DNA from: JAOUJD01 sp963841815
GTDB lineage: Bacteria; Pseudomonadota; Gammaproteobacteria; Burkholderiales; Burkholderiaceae_F
NCBI GenBank assembly: GCA_963841815.1
Contig: CAWJEE010000027.1
Span: 1 to 64,000 of the forward strand
Length of the DNA stretch: 64,000 nt
Reading direction: 5' to 3'
Under the pieces are notes generated by a model that was given only the letters and a program-made list of their open reading frames with translations, did no database searches and was not told the DNA's origin. Shown piece by piece: positions 35,224 to 46,080 of the stretch; the stretch's first letter is position 1, and every line of letters begins with the position of its first letter. Made by a program: the position numbers and the translations under genes.

Positions 35224-37195
35224 TTACAGCGTGACCTTCAGTTGTTCCAGGATCGCCGGGTTCTCCAGCGTCGAGACGTCCTGCGTGATCTCCTCGCCCT
35301 TGGCGATCGAACGCAGCAGGCGCCGCATGATCTTTCCGGAACGCGTCTTCGGCAGGTTGTCACCGAAGCGAATGTCCTTCGGCTTCGCGATCGGGCCGAT
35401 CTCCTTGGCCACCCAGTCGCGCAGTTCCTTCGCGATGCGCAGGCCCTCTTCGCCGCTCGGGCGCGCCTGCTTCAGGACCACGAAGGCGCACACCGCCTCG
35501 CCGGTCATGTCGTCGGGCCGCCCGACCACGGCCGCCTCGGCCACCATCGGATTGGCCACGAGCGCCGACTCGATCTCCATCGTGCCCATGCGGTGGCCCG
35601 ACACGTTCAGCACGTCGTCGATCCGGCCCATGATGGTGAAGTAGCCGGTCTCCTTGTCGCGCACGGAGCCGTCGCCGGCGAGATACAGCTTGCCGCCGAG
35701 ATCGGCCGGGTAGTAGGACTTCTTGAAGCGCTCGGGATCGCCCCAGATCGTGCGGATCATCGACGGCCACGGGCGCTTGACCACGAGCAGCCCGCCCTGG
35801 CCGTTCGGAACATCGTGTCCGGTCTCGTCGACGATGGCGGCCATGATGCCCGGCAGCGGCAGCGTGCACGATCCCGGCACAAGCGGCGTGGCGCCAGGCA
35901 GCGGCGTGATCATGTGACCGCCGGTTTCCGTCTGCCAGAACGTGTCGACGATCGGGCAGCGTGACTGCCCGACCACGGTGTAGTACCACATCCAGGCTTC
36001 CGGATTGATCGGCTCGCCGACCGTGCCAAGCAGGCGCAGCTTGGACAGGTCGTACTTGGCCGGCTGGTCGCTGCCCGCCTTGATCAGCGAACGGATCGCC
36101 GTCGGCGCGGTGTAGAAGATGGTGACGCCGTGGTCCTGGCACATCTTCCAGAACCGGCCGGCGTCGGGATAGGTGGGCACGCCTTCGAAGATCACTTCGG
36201 TGGCGCCGACCGCGAGCGGACCGTAGCAGACGTAGGAGTGGCCGGTGACCCAGCCGACGTCGGCCGTGCACCAGAAGACGTCCGACGGCTTGATGTCGAA
36301 CGCCCACTTCATCGTCAGCGCGCACCACAGCAGGTAGCCGCCGGTGGAGTGCTGCACGCCCTTCGGCTTGCCGGTCGAACCCGACGTGTACAGGATGAAC
36401 AGCGGATGCTCGGCGTTGACCGGGACCGGCGGGCAGGTGCTCGCCTGGCCCTTCATCACGTCGTGCATCCAGACGTCGCGGCCCTCGCACCCAGTTCACC
36501 TTGCCGCCGGTGCGCTGGTAGACGATGACCTTGCGCACGCCCTCGCACCCGCCCATCGTGAACGCTTCGTCGATCGCGGGCTTCAGCGCGATCGCCTTGC
36601 CGCCGCGCATCTGCTCGTCGGCGGCGATGACCAGCGTCGCGCCGGCGTCGACCACGCGCTCCTGCACGCTCTTCGCAGAGAAGCCGCCGAACACGACCGA
36701 GTGCGTGATGCCCAGGCGCGCGCACGCCTGCATCGCCACCACGGCCTCGATCGACATCGGCATGTAGATGATCGCGCGCTCGCCCTTCCTGAAGCCGAGC
36801 GCGTCGATGCCGTTGGCGAGCTGGCACACCTTGGCGTGCAGCTCGCGATAGGTGATCTTCGTGACCTTGCCGTCGTCGGCCTCGAAGATGATCGCGACCT
36901 TGTCCGCGTTGCCGTTCTCGAGGTTCTTGTCGAGGCAGTTGTACGACGCGTTCAGTTCGCCGTCCTGGAACCACTTGTAGAAGGGTGCGTTGGACTCGTC
37001 GAGCACCTGCGTGAACGGCTTCGTCCACGTCAGCTCCTCGCGCGCCAGGCGGGCCCAGAAGCCGGTGTAGTCGCGTTCCGCTTCGGCACACAGCGCCTTG
37101 TACGCGTCCATGCCGGACACGTTGGCCTGCTTCACGAATTCCGCGCTCGGCGGAAAGACTCGGTGCTCTTGAAGGATCGATTCGATGTTGCCCAT
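35224..37195 (-). CDS. acsA: Acetyl-CoA synthetase (one frameshift)
   Basis: The reconstructed protein is about 657 residues, the normal length. The N-terminal half from the ATG at 37195 ends at GGKVNWVRG. Near 36488 an extra base moves the rest into the next frame (resuming RDVWMHDVMKGQ). Key motifs are intact: YTSGSTGKPKGVQHSTGG, WQTETGGHM and the acetylatable lysine region TRSGKIMRR. It activates acetate to acetyl-CoA via acetyl-AMP. Four small-protein and symporter genes follow on the same strand, suggesting an acetate import and activation unit. The single indel in a fully conserved gene looks like a sequence error. Confidence 0.93.
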
Positions 37196-37424
37196 GGCCG
37201 CCCGTCCGCTCTCCCGTTGCTCGTTCTGATTAGGCTTTTCGCTCTAGTGCGCGGACGGTAGGCAGCGGCGCTTACAGGAAGCTGACACTCGACACGCATC
37301 TAGGCGGGAGAGTGTACGGGTAAACTCGCAACGGGCGGAAGTCGTGCAGCGCGGAAGAAGCAGACAGTGCAGCGCACAAAGGCGACGGCCCGAACGCCTT
37401 GTTCGCAGGCACTGCGCGCTGCGG

Positions 37425-37474
37425 GTGGGATTGCTCGCCGTTCGCCTTGCGGCGATCGGCTCGTCCCTGCGCTT
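37425..37474 (-). repeat. Partial copy of the tRNA T-arm-bounded repeat
   Basis: About 50 nt match the plus-strand left end of the full copy at 37497-37619, from GTGGGATTGCTCGCC through the first stem (TCGCC TTGC GGCGA) to GTCCCTGCGCTT. It then breaks off and the full copy begins 22 bases later. The loop and stem bases differ slightly, so it is a diverged fragment and not a fresh duplication. Confidence 0.7.
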
Positions 37475-37496
37475 TCGACCCATGCGGAGGCGGCGG

Positions 37497-37619
37497 GTGG
37501 GATTGCTCGCCGCTCGCCTTGCAGGCGATCGGCTCGTCCCTGCGCTTCGCTCCGGGACCGCCCGCGCGCTGCGCGGGCGTCGTGAGCGACAGTCCCCCGG
37601 ACTGTCGCTCACCGAACCC
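37497..37619 (-). repeat. tRNA T-arm-bounded structured repeat, copy 2
   Basis: A 123-nt unit with plus-strand ends GTGGGATT and CGAACCC, as in copy 1. Its hairpins in order are: 37514-37528 (TCGCCT/AGGCGA), 37536-37558 (GTCCC/GGGAC), 37560-37578 (8-bp GCCCGCGC/GCGCGGGC), 37584-37610 (12-bp arms around CCC). It lies downstream of the intact tRNA-Ser(CGA) in that gene's direction of transcription, beyond its terminator. Unlike copy 1, no truncated tRNA is attached. Confidence 0.75.
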
Positions 37620-37642
37620 GGGTGGCTTCTCACCAACCCGAT

Positions 37643-37680
37643 CCGCCAAAACGAAGGGGCCCTTGCGGGCCCCTGCGTTT
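37643..37680 (-). terminator. Intrinsic terminator of tRNA-Ser(CGA)
   Basis: A GGGGCCC/GGGCCCC hairpin with a four-base loop lies directly after the tRNA. On the minus strand it is followed by TTCGTTTTGG. The flanks CCGCCAAAACG and CGTTTTGGCGG extend the pairing up to the tRNA's CCA end. Confidence 0.88.
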
Positions 37681-37771
37681 TGGCGGAAGGGGTGGGATTC
37701 GAACCCACGGTACGGTAGAACCGTACACCGGATTTCGAATCCGGCGCATTCGACCACTCTGCCACCCTTCC
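37681..37771 (-). tRNA. tRNA-Ser (anticodon CGA)
   Basis: The minus strand reads GGAAGGGTGGCAGAGTGGTC at the 5' end. The anticodon arm contains ATTCGAAAT (CGA), the long variable arm is TACGGTTCTACCGTA, the T-arm is GTGGGTTCGAATCCCAC and the 3' end is CCCTTCCGCCA with CCA encoded. Length is 91 nt. It lies 32 bases downstream of serS on the same strand, so the seryl-tRNA synthetase and a substrate tRNA are neighbours. Confidence 0.96.
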
Positions 37772-37803
37772 GGTGAGCCGCGGATTATATCTGGGCTGAA
37801 GTG

Positions 37804-39093
<1,290 letters not shown>

Positions 39094-39286
39094 GGCAAAC
39101 CCTTGTGCGGTCCGCGGCGCGGACCCGGTGTCATTCGTGGAATGCTGTCAGTGGCGCGCGGAGGCCGCGCGCGGTCACGCGGCGCGGGATCGACTTCGCG
39201 TGGCGGCGAGGAGGCGGTGGATGTGCAGCATGGAGCGATTTTCTCTCCCCGGGCGATGCCGCGCAACCCGCCCGCCCACGACGGCG

Positions 39287-40609
39287 TCACGCACCGCCCG
39301 AACCCTTCGGCTTGCCTCGATCCAGCCGGCGCAGGGAATCGAGCCGCTCCCGGATGCGCTGCTCGATGCCGTGGTCGGTCGGCTCGTACCATCGCACCGG
39401 CTTCATGCCGTCCGGCAGGTAGGTCTCGCCCGCCGCGTACGCGTCGGGTTCGTCGTGCGCATACCGGTAACCCTCGCCGTAGCCGAGGTCCTTCATCAGC
39501 TTCGTCGGGGCGTTGCGCAGCCGCATCGGCACCGGACGCGAACCGTCCTTCTCGATGAACGCGCGCACCGCGCCGTACGCCTTGTAGACGGCGTTCGACT
39601 TCGGGGCGCACGCCATGTAGACGACCGCCTGCGCGACGGCCAGCTCGCCTTCGGGCGATCCGAGCCGTTCGTAGGTCTGGGTCGCCGCCAGGGCGACCTC
39701 GATGGCGCGCGGATCGGCCAGCCCGATGTCCTCGGTTGCCATTCGCACGACGCGCCGCGCGACGTAGCGCGGATCGACTCCGCCGTCGAACATGCGCGCC
39801 ATCCAGTAGAGCGCCGCATCGGGGTCGGAGCCGCGCACGGACTTGTGCAGTGCCGAGATCTGGTCGTAGAAGTTCTCGCCGCCCTTGTCGAACCGCCGCA
39901 CCGTGGCCGGCAGCGACTCGCGCAGGAACGTCGCCCCGATGGTCGCCAGCCCGTTGTCGCGCGCGGCGCTCGCCGCCACCTCAAGGGCGTTCAGCAGCCG
40001 CCGCGCGTCGCCGTCGGCGAGGTCGACCAGCATGCCGCGCGCGTCGGCCTCGACCGCCAGTCCGCCGAGTTCCCGCTCGCTGGCGCGGTCGATCAGCTGC
40101 TCGAGCTCGTCGTGCGTCAGCGGCTCCAGCACGTACACGGCGGCGCGCGACAGCAGTGCGCCGACCACCTCGAACGACGGGTTCTCGGTCGTCGCGCCGA
40201 TGAAGACGAACAGGCCCGACTCCACGTGCGGAAGAAACGCGTCCTGCTGCGCCTTGTTGAAGCGGTGGACCTCGTCGACGAACACGACCGTGCCCCGCTG
40301 CGACTGCGCGCGGTTCAGCTGCGCCCGCTCGACCGCGTCGCGGATGTCCTTGACGCCGCCGAGCACGGCCGAGATCGCGATGAAGTCGAGACCGAACGCA
40401 TCGGCCATCAGGCGCGCCAGCGTGGTCTTGCCGACGCCTGGAGGCCCCCAGAGGATCATCGAGTGCGGCCGCTTCGACTCGAACGCGACGCGCAACGGCT
40501 TGCCGGGCCCGAGCAGGTGCGACTGGCCGACGACTTCGTCGATCGAACGCGGCCGCATGCGTTCGGCCAGCGGCGCGCCGGCGGGGCTGGAAGTGAAGAG
40601 GTCCTGCAT
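39287..40609 (-). CDS. rarA: Replication-associated recombination protein A (MgsA/RarA-type AAA+ ATPase)
   Basis: The 440-residue protein has Walker A GPPGVGKTTLARL, Walker B VVFVDEVHRFNKAQQD, sensor 1 GATTENPSFEV and the C-terminal tetramerisation region (ARRVVRMATEDIGLADPRA, YRYAHDEPDAYAAGETYLPD). RarA acts at stalled replication forks. The 193-bp gap to serS holds several GC-rich palindromes and no gene. Confidence 0.96.
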   Translation of the reverse strand: MQDLFTSSPAGAPLAERMRPRSIDEVVGQSHLLGPGKPLRVAFESKRPHSMILWGPPGVGKTTLARLMADAFGLDFIAISAVLGGVKDIRDAVERAQLNRAQSQRGTVVFVDEVHRFNKAQQDAFLPHVESGLFVFIGATTENPSFEVVGALLSRAAVYVLEPLTHDELEQLIDRASERELGGLAVEADARGMLVDLADGDARRLLNALEVAASAARDNGLATIGATFLRESLPATVRRFDKGGENFYDQISALHKSVRGSDPDAALYWMARMFDGGVDPRYVARRVVRMATEDIGLADPRAIEVALAATQTYERLGSPEGELAVAQAVVYMACAPKSNAVYKAYGAVRAFIEKDGSRPVPMRLRNAPTKLMKDLGYGEGYRYAHDEPDAYAAGETYLPDGMKPVRWYEPTDHGIEQRIRERLDSLRRLDRGKPKGSGGA

Positions 40610-40692
40610 CGAAAGGTCGTGATCCTGGCCGACAGGCTAGCATCGCCGCCTGGCGGCCCGACCGCCCCCTTGGACATGGAGTCGAATCGATC

Positions 40693-41595
40693 ATGGCGGC
40701 GAACAGCACGAAGGCCATCTACTTTGCCCTTGGAGCCAATGCCGGCATCGCCGTGACGAAGTTCGGCGCGGCGGCCTACACGGGCTCGGGAGCCATGCTG
40801 GCCGAGGCGATCCACTCGGTCGCCGACACCGCCAACCAGTTGCTGCTGCTGCTCGGACTCAAGCGCGCGGCAACCGCCGCGAGCGAGGAGCACCCGCTCG
40901 GCTATCACCGCGTCACGTACTTCTACGGGATGATGGTGGCGCTGCTCCTGTTCTTCGTCGGCGGCCTGTTCTCGATCTACGAGGGGTGGCATCGGCTCGC
41001 GTCACCCGAGCCGCTGCGCAACGCCGCGGTCGCGCTGGCCGTGCTCGGCGTGGCCATCGTGCTCGAGGCGATATCGCTGTGGGGCGCGATGCGCGAGATC
41101 CGCAAGGTGCAGGCGGGGCGCAGCTTCTGGCGCTGGTTCCGCGAGACCCGCCAGTCGGAACTGATGGTCGTCGCCGGCGAGGACATCGCCGCGCTCGGCG
41201 GCCTCGTGCTCGCGTTCGCCGCGGTGCTGCTGACGATGGCGACCGGCAACCCGCTGTTCGACGCGCTGGGCTCGATCGGCGTCGGCGTGCTGCTGGTCGT
41301 CGTCGCGGTCACGATCATCTGGGAGATCAAGGGCATGATCGTCGGCGAGTCGGCCGAACCGGCGATCCGCCGCGCGATCGACGCGCACCTCGTCGCCCAG
41401 CCCGAGATCAAGCGCGTGCTGCGCCTGATCACGCTGCAGTGGGGCGAGAAGCTCGTGATCGCCGTCCAGGCCGAAATGGCGCCGTCGCCGAGCGCAGCGG
41501 CGATGGTCGCCTCGATCAACCGCATCGAGGCGTCCCTGCAGGCGGCCTTCCCGCAAGCTGTCTGGGTGTTCTTCGAGCCCGACGTGCCGAAGTAG
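40693..41595 (+). CDS. Cation diffusion facilitator family transporter
   Basis: The 300-residue inner-membrane protein has six transmembrane helices and the two metal-site signatures: HSVADTANQ in helix 2 and GEDIAALGG in helix 5. A cytoplasmic C-terminal domain (about 210-300) follows. It exports a divalent metal in exchange for protons. The sequence resembles the SLC30A9-like branch, so zinc is plausible but unproven. It faces away from rarA and converges on lolA, splitting the usual lolA-rarA pair. Confidence 0.92.
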   Translation: MAANSTKAIYFALGANAGIAVTKFGAAAYTGSGAMLAEAIHSVADTANQLLLLLGLKRAATAASEEHPLGYHRVTYFYGMMVALLLFFVGGLFSIYEGWHRLASPEPLRNAAVALAVLGVAIVLEAISLWGAMREIRKVQAGRSFWRWFRETRQSELMVVAGEDIAALGGLVLAFAAVLLTMATGNPLFDALGSIGVGVLLVVVAVTIIWEIKGMIVGESAEPAIRRAIDAHLVAQPEIKRVLRLITLQWGEKLVIAVQAEMAPSPSAAAMVASINRIEASLQAAFPQAVWVFFEPDVPK

Positions 41596-41602
41596 GAGCG
41601 CC

Positions 41603-42220
41603 CTACTCGGTCAGGACGTCCGCACCCTTGGGCGGCGCGAACTTGAAGAAATCGGCGTCGAGCTTCGGATTGCGCTCGAGCTTCGAGAAGATCAGCTGCG
41701 TGACCTGGCCGAAGTTGTCGGCCAGGCGCATCGCCTGCGGAAGCCCGTCCCTGAACCCGATCTCGATGAGTTCGAACGTCGAGTCCTTCGCGCGCGGCTT
41801 CGCCCGCACCCATTCGAGCCCGTCGCGCACGCCGGCGTCGGTGACCTCGAACTCCTTGTCGAATTCGTTGGAGCCGAACAGGATCGACGCCGGGCTCGAC
41901 GGCAGCGCCGCGCCGAGCTTGCGGATCGTCACCTGGTTGAGGTCCCTGTCGTACAGGACCAGGCGCGTGCCGTCGGCCACGATCACCTGCTCGTACGGCT
42001 TTTCGTAGATCCAGCGGAACTTGCCGGGACGCTGGAACGCGAAGCGCCCGCTGGAAACCGGCTGCGCGCTGCCGCTGCGGGCCGACACGCGCTGCACGAA
42101 CTCGCCGCGCGCGCTGCTCGTCTGCGTGAGAAAGGCGCGCAGCTGGTCGAGCGATCCGCCGTGCGCCGGTGCAAGGAGCGCACAGCCCGCCGCAACGACT
42201 GCAAGTCGTAGCCAATGCAT
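41603..42220 (-). CDS. lolA: Outer-membrane lipoprotein carrier protein LolA
   Basis: A periplasmic chaperone of 205 residues that carries lipoproteins from LolCDE to LolB. A signal peptide (LRLAVVAAGCALLAPAHG) is followed by the LolA core: LDQLRAFLTQTSSARGEFVQ, GRFAFQRPGKFRWIYEKPYEQVIVADGTRLVLYD, and FKFAPPKGADVL at the end. It lies just downstream of ftsK on the same strand, as usual in this group. Confidence 0.95.
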   Translation of the reverse strand: MHWLRLAVVAAGCALLAPAHGGSLDQLRAFLTQTSSARGEFVQRVSARSGSAQPVSSGRFAFQRPGKFRWIYEKPYEQVIVADGTRLVLYDRDLNQVTIRKLGAALPSSPASILFGSNEFDKEFEVTDAGVRDGLEWVRAKPRAKDSTFELIEIGFRDGLPQAMRLADNFGQVTQLIFSKLERNPKLDADFFKFAPPKGADVLTE

Positions 42221-42243
42221 TCGGAATGCTCCTGGAAAAGCGC

Positions 42244-44593
42244 TCAGCCGTCGCCGCGATCGGGCACGAGGATGTCGCGGTTCCCGTTGCTCTGCATGGC
42301 AGACACCATGCCGGCGCGCTCCATGTCCTCGAGCAGGCGCGCCGCCCGGTTGTAGCCGATCCGCAGGTGTCGCTGCACCAGCGAGATCGACGCCCGCCGG
42401 TTCTTCAGCACGATCTCCACGGCCTGGTCGTATAACGGATCGGCCTCCCCACCCGGTTGACCGCCGGCGCTCTCGTCGCCCGTGGGTTCAGGCGCTTCGA
42501 GCAGCCCTTCGATGTACTGCGGGGCGCCCTTGGAACGCAGGTACTCGGCCACGCGGTGCACCTCGGCGTCCGCCACGAACGCCCCGTGCACGCGCGTCGG
42601 CAGCCCCGTGCCCGGCGCGAGGTAGAGCATGTCGCCCTGCCCGAGCAGCGACTCGGCCCCCATCTGGTCGAGGATCGTGCGCGAGTCGATCCGGCTCGAC
42701 ACCTGGTACGAGATGCGGGCGGGAATGTTGGCCTTGATCAGGCCCGTGATCACGTCGACCGACGGCCGCTGCGTCGCGAGGATCAGGTGCATGCCCGCCG
42801 CGCGCGCCTTCTGCGCGATCCGGGCGATCAGCTCCTCGACCTTCTTGCCCGCGACCATCATCAGGTCGGCCAGCTCGTCGATGACGACGACGATCATCGG
42901 CAGCGGGTCGAGCGGCTCGGGATCGTCCGGCGTCAGCGAGAACGGGTTCCTGACGAGTTCGCCCTTCGCGCGCCCTTCGGCGATCTTCTGGTTGTAGCCG
43001 GACAGGCTGCGCACGCCGAGCTTGCTCAGCAGCCGGTAGCGCTTGTCCATCTCGGTCGTGCACCACTGCAGCGCGTTGCCGGCCTCGCGCATGTCGGTGA
43101 CGACCGGCGCGAGCAGGTGCGGGATGCCCTCGTAGATCGACAGTTCGAGCATCTTCGGGTCGACCAGGATCAGGCGCACCTGCGACGGGTCGGCCTTGTA
43201 GAGCATCGACAGGATCATCGCGTTGATGCCGACCGACTTGCCCGAACCCGTCGTGCCGGCCACGAGCAGGTGAGGCATCCGCGCGAGGTCGACCACGACC
43301 GGCTTGCCGGCGATGTCCTTGCCGAGGCCGAGCGTCAGCAGCGAGTGGCTCTCGTTGTAGACCGCCGAGCCGAGGATTTCGGACAGCTTCACCATCTGCC
43401 GGCGCGGATTCGGCAGTTCCAGCCCCATCAGGTTCTTGCCGGGAATCGTCTCGACCACGCGGATCGACACCAGCGAGAGCGCGCGCGCGAGGTCCTTTCC
43501 GAGGTTGACGATCTGGCTGCCCTTCACGCCGACCGCCGGTTCGATCTCGTAGCGCGTGATCACCGGGCCCGGATACGCCGCGACAACCGCCGCCTCGACG
43601 TTGAAGTCGCGCAGCTTCTTCTCGATCAGGCGCGACGTGAACTCGAGGGTCTCGGTGGATATCGTCTCGGTCGCCGGCGGCGCCTCGTCGAGCAGGTCCA
43701 GCGCCGGCAGCCGCGCGTCGGCCATCTCGGCGAACAGCGGCACCTGCTTTTCCTTCTGCTTGCGCTCGGACGGCTTGACGGCGACCGGCGGCCGCTCGAT
43801 GTGCACCGGCGGCGCGTCCTCGATCCGCTCACGCTCCTCGACCAGCGCGGCCTCGCGGACCTTGCTCGCGGCCTCGCCGATGGCGCGGTCCTCTTCCTCC
43901 TCGCGCCGCCGCTCGGCGCGCCGCGACAGGCTCTCGATGAAGCGGCCGAGTCGCTCGGCGACCGCCAGCCACGAAAAGTCGAGGAACAGCGACAGCCCGA
44001 TCGCGATCAGGGCCAGGAACACCACGGTGGCCCCGGTGTAACCGACCGCGACCTGCGTCGCCCGCGCGATCAGGCCGCCGATCACGCCGCCCGGCGCGCC
44101 CGGCAGCGATGCACCGAGCGTCGCCAGCCGCAGCGATTCCAGTCCGACGGCGCCGGCCAGGAGCAGTCCGTAGCCCAGCGCGTGCGCCCATCCGGGCAAC
44201 TCGTCGTTCAGCGGATCGGCGCCCGAGGCGTTACGGTGCAGCGCACGGAAGCCGCGCGCGACCCACACCGCCAGCCCGAACACCAGCAGGTAGGCCGAGA
44301 GCCCGAAGAGCAGCAGGGCGATGTCCGCCACCCACGCACCGACCCGGCCACCCAGATTGGACACGTTCGTGCTCGAAACGGCATGGGTGAACGACGGATC
44401 GGCCCTGCTGTAAGTGATCAGCATGGCGAACAGCGCCAGCGCCGAGCAGCGCGCCGACGATCCAGCGCGCCTCTCCCAGCAGGCGGGTCAATCGCCCGTT
44501 GACCGGCGCCTCCTCCACCTGCCCGCGTGCGCGAACCCACGCGCCGTTGGTCGACGTTCCCGTCACGCTGCCCACGTTTGTCCTCGAAGCCAT
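42244..44593 (-). CDS. ftsK: DNA translocase FtsK (one frameshift near the N-terminus)
   Basis: Reconstructed at about 780 residues. The start is the ATG at 44593. The first helix (LLGEARWIVGALL) is in one frame; an extra base near 44441 moves the rest to another, restoring LALFAMLITYSRADPSF. Four N-terminal transmembrane helices, a linker with charged residues, and the motor follow, with Walker A GTTGSGKSVGINA and IVVVIDELADLMM. A gamma domain (LRIGYNRAARLLEDMERAG) recognises KOPS sites. It pumps chromosomal DNA at division and activates XerCD. Since FtsK is normally essential for division, the indel is almost certainly a consensus error. Confidence 0.95.
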
Positions 44594-44759
44594 GGCCCGG
44601 GATTATAGGTGGCGAAGGCTTTTCCCCCGGCGAGAAACAGGCCCGTGGAGCCCGGCAATCGAGGCCGGATTCGTCGCCGCCATCGCCCATTCACGCCGGC
44701 CGGGTCCGGATTCATCCAGGCCTGGTTGCCGCCCGGCGCCCGGGCCACCAGAATGAACC

Positions 44760-45902
44760 ATGGCGACCGTTTCCGGCCTCCCCACGCACGCCCATGGAGC
44801 CGGGTCCTCCCCGGCGTTGGCGGCGTTCCTGCGCGTCTTCAACTTGAAGACGATCGCGATCGTCTTCTACTTTTCCGTCCTGTTCCTGGTCGGGCCGCAC
44901 ATCATTTCGCTCTACTTCGAGCCCTTCGACGATACGGTCTTCCGGTTCGCGCGCTCGGCGCGGCAGAACCTCATCACCGGGCTGATGCTTCTGTTCGGGA
45001 TGGGCATCCTCGAAGCGCTGCTCGCCGGCCGTACGGTCTCGCGGCGCTCGGCGCTGGTCTTCGGCGCACTGACCGCGGTCGCCGTGACCGTCGCCAGCAT
45101 CCCGGTGCGCATCGTCGCGATCGACTCGCCGCTTTCGCGCGTGACCGAGGAGCCCGGCTACTTCCTCTCGCTGCTGCTGTTGTGGTCCTCGGTGGGCAGC
45201 ATCGGCTACTGGCTCTTCCGGTCGCTGCGCGAGGACCAGCTGGCGCGCGAGGAACTCGCGGATGCCGAGTGCCGCCGTGAGACGCTGCAGGCGCAGATGG
45301 TGGAGGCCAGGCTGTCGGCGCTGCAGGCGCAGATCGAGCCGCACTTTCTCTTCAACACGCTCGCCAACGTCAAGCGCCTGTACGAGACGGTGCCGCACCA
45401 GGGTCGCGAGATGTTGTCGAGCCTGATCAGCTACCTGCGGTCCGCGCTGCCGTCGATGCGCCAGTCCGGCTCGACCCTCGGACGCGAACTCGACCTCGCG
45501 CGCTCGTTCCTGACGATCCTGAAGATGCGGATGGGCGACCGGCTCGATTTCTCGATCGAGGTCGAGCCTGCGCTGAACGACGCGCAGGTGCCGCCGATGG
45601 TCCTGCCGACCCTCGTCGAGAACGCGATCAAGCACGGCCTGTCGCCGCTGCCCGAAGGCGGCCGGATCGAGATCGCCGCCCGGCGCGAAGGCGATGATCT
45701 CCTGATCGACGTGCGCGACAACGGTGCCGGCTTCTCCTCCAGCGGGGGCAGCGGCGTCGGCCTGGCCAACACGCGGTCGCGCCTGGCGGCGCTGTTCGGG
45801 AACCGCGCCGCGCTGTCGCTGTCGTCGGCCGCGCCGCGCGGCGTCCTCGCTTCGCTGCGCATGCCTTTCGCGCTGAAGGACCCTAGCGCGCACGGCCGCT
45901 GA
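44760..45902 (+). CDS. LytS-type sensor histidine kinase
   Basis: The 380-residue protein has four transmembrane helices in the first 150 residues, a short coiled segment, then a His_kinase domain with the phospho-accepting H195 in QIEPHFLFN. The HATPase domain is intact (N288 in LVENAIKHG; VRDNGAGF; GVGLANTRSRL). It should phosphorylate the LytTR regulator at 47190-47954. Its last codons lie inside a 57-bp tandem repeat, so the C-terminus (SAHGR) is encoded by the repeat. Confidence 0.92.
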   Translation: MATVSGLPTHAHGAGSSPALAAFLRVFNLKTIAIVFYFSVLFLVGPHIISLYFEPFDDTVFRFARSARQNLITGLMLLFGMGILEALLAGRTVSRRSALVFGALTAVAVTVASIPVRIVAIDSPLSRVTEEPGYFLSLLLLWSSVGSIGYWLFRSLREDQLAREELADAECRRETLQAQMVEARLSALQAQIEPHFLFNTLANVKRLYETVPHQGREMLSSLISYLRSALPSMRQSGSTLGRELDLARSFLTILKMRMGDRLDFSIEVEPALNDAQVPPMVLPTLVENAIKHGLSPLPEGGRIEIAARREGDDLLIDVRDNGAGFSSSGGSGVGLANTRSRLAALFGNRAALSLSSAAPRGVLASLRMPFALKDPSAHGR

Positions 45903-46056
45903 TCCCGCCGCGCGCAGCGCGGGGTAGCCGTGAGCGCGCACGGCCGCTCCGAAGCGCTCATCCCGCCGCGCGCAGCGCGGAGGTCCGTGAGCGCGCACGG
46001 CCGCTCCGAAGCGCTCATCCCCGAGCGGACAGCGAGGGTCGTCCGTGAGCGCGCTC
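45884..46056 (+). repeat. Tandem repeat of about 57 bp between two kinase genes
   Basis: Slightly over three copies: 45884-45931 (lacking about ten bases), 45932-45988, 45989-46046, and a short start of a fourth. Each unit begins GAGCGCGCACGGCCGCTCCG and contains a small palindrome (CCGCGCGCAGCGCGG), partly altered in the third copy. The first copy holds the stop codon of the upstream kinase and the last runs into the next gene's leader. Units stay in a frame that would encode SAHGRSEALIP. Confidence 0.85.
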
Positions 46057-46080
46057 GCCGATGCGCGTGCGCACTCGATC

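Noticed and set aside
37425..37619. Integrated phage or genomic island at the tRNA-Ser genes
   Set aside because: No integrase, phage or plasmid gene is encoded near either tRNA; only the short repeats are present.
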